Shown piece by piece: positions 14,134 to 16,499 of a stretch of 16,499 nucleotides of DNA. Origin of the DNA: Emcibacter sp. (lineage in GTDB: Bacteria > Pseudomonadota > Alphaproteobacteria > Sphingomonadales > Emcibacteraceae); contig JAGLJX010000044.1 in the NCBI GenBank assembly GCA_023142175.1, positions 1 to 16,499 on the forward strand, written 5' to 3'. A program made the translations under genes and the position numbers. The notes beneath the pieces were generated by a model. The model was not told where the DNA came from. It was given only the letters and a program-made list of their open reading frames with translations, and searched no databases. Position 1 is the first letter of the stretch; every line of letters starts with the position of its first letter.

Positions 14134-14585
14134 CAATTTCTTTTGACATATTAGAGGTTCTGTCCGCCGAAGTTCTTTCCGAAATTCATAGCCTCTCCTT
14201 TCCGGATAATAAGTGGTCGGTGAAGGAATTTACCTCACTTCTTCAAGGGCCGGGGGTTCATGCCATGATAGTCTCACAACAACAGCAGCAGCCAGCAGGT
14301 TTTCTACTGTGGCGGCAAGCGGCGGATGAGGCAGAAATTCTAACCATATGTATTTTGCCAGATGACCGCAGCAAAGGGCTGGCAAGCCGGTTACTGAAGA
14401 ATTTTTTTAACAAGGCCAAGAACTCTGATATCAGGCAAATCTTTCTGGAAGTGAATGAAAATAATAACCCTGCTGTCAGGTTGTATGAAAAAAATGGGTT
14501 TGAAATCGTAGGGCGGCGGAAAGGCTATTATGATGTCAAGGGGGCAGAAAAGCAGGATGCGCTTATTATGAAATATTCCGAATAA
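14130..14585 (+). CDS. rimI: Ribosomal protein S18 alanine N-acetyltransferase (RimI-like)
   Basis: This is a 151-aa GNAT-fold enzyme, expected to transfer acetyl from acetyl-CoA to the N-terminal alanine of ribosomal protein S18. The acetyl-CoA loop is at 76-85 (LPDDRSKGLA; usually R-G-x-G-x-G/A, here slightly varied). It is followed by FLEVNENNNPAVRLYEKNGFEIVGRRKGYY at about 105-134, the characteristic RimI motif B with E107 and Y133/Y134. A run of five glutamines (50-54, from CAA/CAG repeats at 14277-14291) lengthens a loop. The 4-nt ATGA overlap with tsaB gives translational coupling, and tsaB-rimI is a classic pair. The degree of S18 specificity cannot be seen. Confidence 0.9.
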   Translation: MTISFDILEVLSAEVLSEIHSLSFPDNKWSVKEFTSLLQGPGVHAMIVSQQQQQPAGFLLWRQAADEAEILTICILPDDRSKGLASRLLKNFFNKAKNSDIRQIFLEVNENNNPAVRLYEKNGFEIVGRRKGYYDVKGAEKQDALIMKYSE

Positions 14586-14604
14586 ATTGGTTTGTTTCAA
14601 GTTC

Positions 14605-14633
14605 TTGTTATTAAATTAGATAATGTGTATAGT
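14605..14633 (+). promoter_or_regulatory. fur promoter with an internal AT-rich dyad
   Basis: TTGTTA (14605-14610) and TATAGT (14628-14633) are separated by 17 nt, about 32 nt before the fur ATG. The sequence 14608-14623 is an imperfect dyad (12 of 16 positions symmetric, TTAT-AATT-ATAA) overlapping the spacer. This is where an autoregulatory Fur site would be placed. The promoter is reasonably clear; the operator is inference. Confidence 0.5.
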
Positions 14634-14665
14634 TCTGATTGTTAAGATATAAAAGGTAATGGATA

Positions 14666-15085
14666 ATGACGTCTGAAATTGAACGGATATGTATAGAAAA
14701 AGGCATGAGGATGACAGACCAGCGTCGTGTCATTGCCAGAGTGCTTTCAGAGGCGCATGATCATCCTGATGTGGAAGAAGTTTACCGCCGTTCTGTTGAA
14801 AGTGATTCACGGATCAGTATCGCAACTGTTTACCGCACTGTACGCCTTTTTGAAGAGGCGGGCATTTTGGACCGCCATGATTTTCGGGTCGAAAGCGGCG
14901 AAAACCGCGCCCGTTTTGAACTTGTCAGCGAAATACATCATGACCATTTAATTGATGTTGAAACCGGCGAAGTTATTGAATTTCATGACGATGATATTGA
15001 AAAATTACAAAAACGCATTGCGGAAAAACTCGGCTATAATCTGGTCGATCACCGTATGGAATTATACGGTACAAAAATTAAATAA
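14666..15085 (+). CDS. fur: Fur family transcriptional regulator (Fur/Mur)
   Basis: This is a 139-aa metal-responsive regulator with an N-terminal winged helix; the recognition helix lies in ISIATVYRTVRLFEEAG, 50-66. The C-terminal dimerisation and metal domain has RFEL (83-86) and HHDHLIDVETGEVIEFHDDDIEKLQ (91-115). Likely regulatory-metal ligands are H33, E85, H92 and H94. The CxxC structural zinc motifs of E. coli Fur are absent (only C9 is present; HLIC is replaced by HLID), as in alphaproteobacterial Fur/Mur proteins. In those bacteria such proteins may respond to iron or manganese, so the effector is not fixed. The ATG at 14666 has AAGG 9 nt upstream; an overlapping ATG at 14659 stops after five codons. 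It has its own promoter and terminator. Confidence 0.93.
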   Translation: MTSEIERICIEKGMRMTDQRRVIARVLSEAHDHPDVEEVYRRSVESDSRISIATVYRTVRLFEEAGILDRHDFRVESGENRARFELVSEIHHDHLIDVETGEVIEFHDDDIEKLQKRIAEKLGYNLVDHRMELYGTKIK

Positions 15086-15111
15086 AGCAGATCACCGACA
15101 GATCAAGTTGT

Positions 15112-15152
15112 AAAACCCCCTGCATTCTTCTATATGAGGTGCAGGGTTTTGT
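15112..15152 (+). terminator. Rho-independent terminator after fur
   Basis: CCCTGCA (15118-15124) pairs with TGCAGGG (15140-15146) around a 15-nt loop and is followed by TTTTGTATT. The preceding AAAA (15112-15115) can pair with the TTTT (15147-15150) past a two-C bulge. It lies 26 nt after the fur stop and separates it from the acyltransferase gene. Confidence 0.8.
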
Positions 15153-15178
15153 ATTAATGTGGAAACCAAGACGTTCAA

Positions 15179-15979
15179 ATGAGAGAATATTACAGAATAT
15201 TCAAGGCACTATTCTTTTTTGCTGTGCTGTTGCCGCCAACTATTGTTTTCAAGAAATTGAGATTGCCTGGCTATAAGGCATGGCCGCCCTTAGTGCATCG
15301 TGCCCTGTGCTATGCGCTTAATGTGAAGGTCAAGACATTTGGTGATCCGCTAGAGGGGCCACCAACGTTATTTGTCAGCAATCATGTATCATGGATTGAT
15401 ATTATTGTTCTGGGTCATGTCATAGATGCCTGCTTCATTGCCAAAAAAGAAATGATTGACTGGCCGGTTCTGGGGTACCTTTCTTCGCTTCAGCGGACCA
15501 TTTTTGTAGACCGTGAACGGCGTTCAGAAATTGCGGATCAGAAACGGGAAATGCAGGATAGAATGCATAATGGCGATAACCTGATACTATTTCCCGAAGG
15601 CACCACATCCGATGGGGGAAAATTACTACCCTTTAAAAGCTCTTTATTCGGTGTCACTGAAGCTGCAATGCATCTGGAGCCTGATGACCATGGCCGGATT
15701 CAGGAGCTGATGGTACAGCCTGTAACCCTTGTCTATAAACGGATTAATAATATGCCCACAATCCGGTCGAGCCGTCCGAGTGTTGCATGGTACGGTGATA
15801 TTGAAATGGGGCCACATTTGAAGGGTGTGCTGAATCTGCTTAAGGTAGAGGTGGAAGTGCATTTCCATGAACCGGTATCGCGCAATCTTTTCAAGACACG
15901 CAAGGAATTGTCGACTTATTGTGAACGGACTATTGAAAAGCGTCTGACCGATAGTTTGCGCGGCAGGCATCGCCAATGA
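15179..15979 (+). CDS. PlsC-family 1-acylglycerol-3-phosphate / lyso-lipid acyltransferase
   Basis: This is a 266-aa membrane-associated acyltransferase with an N-terminal hydrophobic segment (about 8-24). The catalytic HX4D motif is NHVSWID (68-74; H69, D74). Block II lies around VDRERRSE (110-117), block III is [10 protein letters not shown] (138-147) for glycerol-phosphate binding, and block IV is around VQPVTLVYK. It acylates either lysophosphatidic acid in phospholipid synthesis or, as in OlsA, lyso-ornithine lipid; sequence alone cannot separate the two. The position between fur and miaB is conserved in alphaproteobacteria. No strong Shine-Dalgarno precedes the ATG. The stop overlaps the miaB start as ATGA. 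Confidence 0.9.
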   Translation: MREYYRIFKALFFFAVLLPPTIVFKKLRLPGYKAWPPLVHRALCYALNVKVKTFGDPLEGPPTLFVSNHVSWIDIIVLGHVIDACFIAKKEMIDWPVLGYLSSLQRTIFVDRERRSEIADQKREMQDRMHNGDNLILFPEGTTSDGGKLLPFKSSLFGVTEAAMHLEPDDHGRIQELMVQPVTLVYKRINNMPTIRSSRPSVAWYGDIEMGPHLKGVLNLLKVEVEVHFHEPVSRNLFKTRKELSTYCERTIEKRLTDSLRGRHRQ

Positions 15980-16499
15980 CCAAAAAGATATATATCAAAA
16001 CCTATGGCTGTCAGATGAATGTCTATGATACGGAACGTATGGTGGATGTGATGGCTCATGAGGGTTACAAAACCACCGAAAAGCCGGATGATGCCGACTT
16101 GATAGTTCTGAATACCTGCCATATCCGGGAAAAAGCAGCGGAAAAAGTATATTCCGATATTGGCCGTCTGCGGGTGATGAAACAGAAGCGGGCTAAAAAA
16201 GACGGCAAGGAAACGATTCTTGCGGTTGGGGGATGTGTAGCACAGGCAGAGGGCGCAGAAATTCAACGGCGGATGCCCGTCGTAGATATGGTATTTGGCC
16301 CGCAAACTTATCACCGCCTGCCGGAAATGACCCTCGCGGCGGATAAGCTTAAACGCCAAGGCGAGCATCCCCGCATTGTGGATACTGATCTGTCGGTTAG
16401 TGAAAAGTTCGATAGCCTGTCCAAAAAAAACGTAAGCCCTAAAAGAACAGCTTTCCTGACTATTCAGGAGGGATGCGATAAATTTTGCACCTATTGCGT
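15976..16499 (+). CDS. miaB: tRNA-2-methylthio-N6-dimethylallyladenosine synthase MiaB (5' part)
   Basis: The first 174 codons of MiaB, a radical-SAM methylthiotransferase that adds the ms2 group to i6A37 of UNN-decoding tRNAs; the frame runs open off the window. The N-terminal UPF0004 domain supplies the auxiliary-cluster cysteines C12 (TYGCQMN), C48 (NTCHIREKA) and C87 (GGCVAQ). The radical-SAM triad CDKFCTYC gives C167, C171 and C174 at the very edge. HIREKA is the MiaB rather than RimO signature. The ATG overlaps the acyltransferase stop by 4 nt (ATGA), so the two are coupled. The missing part should contain the rest of the SAM barrel and a TRAM domain. Confidence 0.97.
   Translation, partial: MTKKIYIKTYGCQMNVYDTERMVDVMAHEGYKTTEKPDDADLIVLNTCHIREKAAEKVYSDIGRLRVMKQKRAKKDGKETILAVGGCVAQAEGAEIQRRMPVVDMVFGPQTYHRLPEMTLAADKLKRQGEHPRIVDTDLSVSEKFDSLSKKNVSPKRTAFLTIQEGCDKFCTYC

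Noticed and set aside
15916..16368. Minus-strand open frame of ~150 codons opposite miaB
   Set aside because: It is opposite the acyltransferase-miaB junction, where conserved MiaB cysteine motifs prove the plus-strand frame.
1..16499. CRISPR array, prophage, IS element or toxin-antitoxin pair
   Set aside because: No regularly spaced repeats, integrase or transposase frames, or paired small ORFs were found; nearly all DNA is explained by conserved core genes.

Overview
This window is chromosomal DNA with a moderate base composition (roughly half G+C by eye). The gene families and their order point to an alphaproteobacterium: nuoL-M-N followed by birA, coaX, RNase J, methylmalonyl-CoA epimerase and a DUF1467 protein, and later tsaB-rimI-fur-acyltransferase-miaB. 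The exact order is uncertain. A moderate-GC marine lineage such as Emcibacterales, Sneathiellales or Kiloniellales is only a guess. Nothing in the window looks like a phage, an insertion sequence, a CRISPR array or a laterally acquired island.

Region 1 (1-7143, + strand) is one tightly packed gene run. It holds the end of nuoL, nuoM and nuoN (proton-pumping membrane arm of complex I), birA (biotin ligase), coaX (type III pantothenate kinase), rnj (RNase J), mce (methylmalonyl-CoA epimerase) and a small DUF1467 membrane protein. Gaps are 0-12 nt, so co-transcription is likely. Biotin ligase, CoA synthesis and the epimerase all relate to acyl-CoA and propionate metabolism that feeds the respiratory chain.

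Region 2 (7144-7636) is the only long gene-free stretch. It is AT-rich and holds a well-formed small-RNA gene: three stem-loops, an unpaired CCUCCC anti-Shine-Dalgarno-like segment and a strong Rho-independent terminator. It most resembles the alphaproteobacterial suhB/mmgR (alpha-r8) family. trpS follows, probably from its own promoter.

Region 3 (7637-11581, + strand) holds trpS, a DUF4136-like lipoprotein with a His/Tyr/Gly-rich insert, a DUF2333 membrane protein, a divergent universal stress protein and an Nfu-type Fe-S scaffold. A perfect inverted repeat at the nfu start contains the ribosome binding site. A complex ~97-nt palindromic structure lies just after nfu.

Region 4 (11677-12714, - strand) is a secreted polysaccharide deacetylase, convergent with nfu and divergent from the next gene.

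Region 5 (12836-16499, + strand) holds a RutE-type malonic semialdehyde reductase/nitroreductase, tsaB, rimI, fur with its own promoter and terminator, a PlsC-type acyltransferase and the 5' part of miaB. tsaB and miaB both serve tRNA modification, and rimI modifies a ribosomal protein. No complete novel multi-gene system was found. The most interesting signals are non-coding: the sRNA, the post-nfu structure, the palindrome inside the birA start region and the inverted repeat before nfu.
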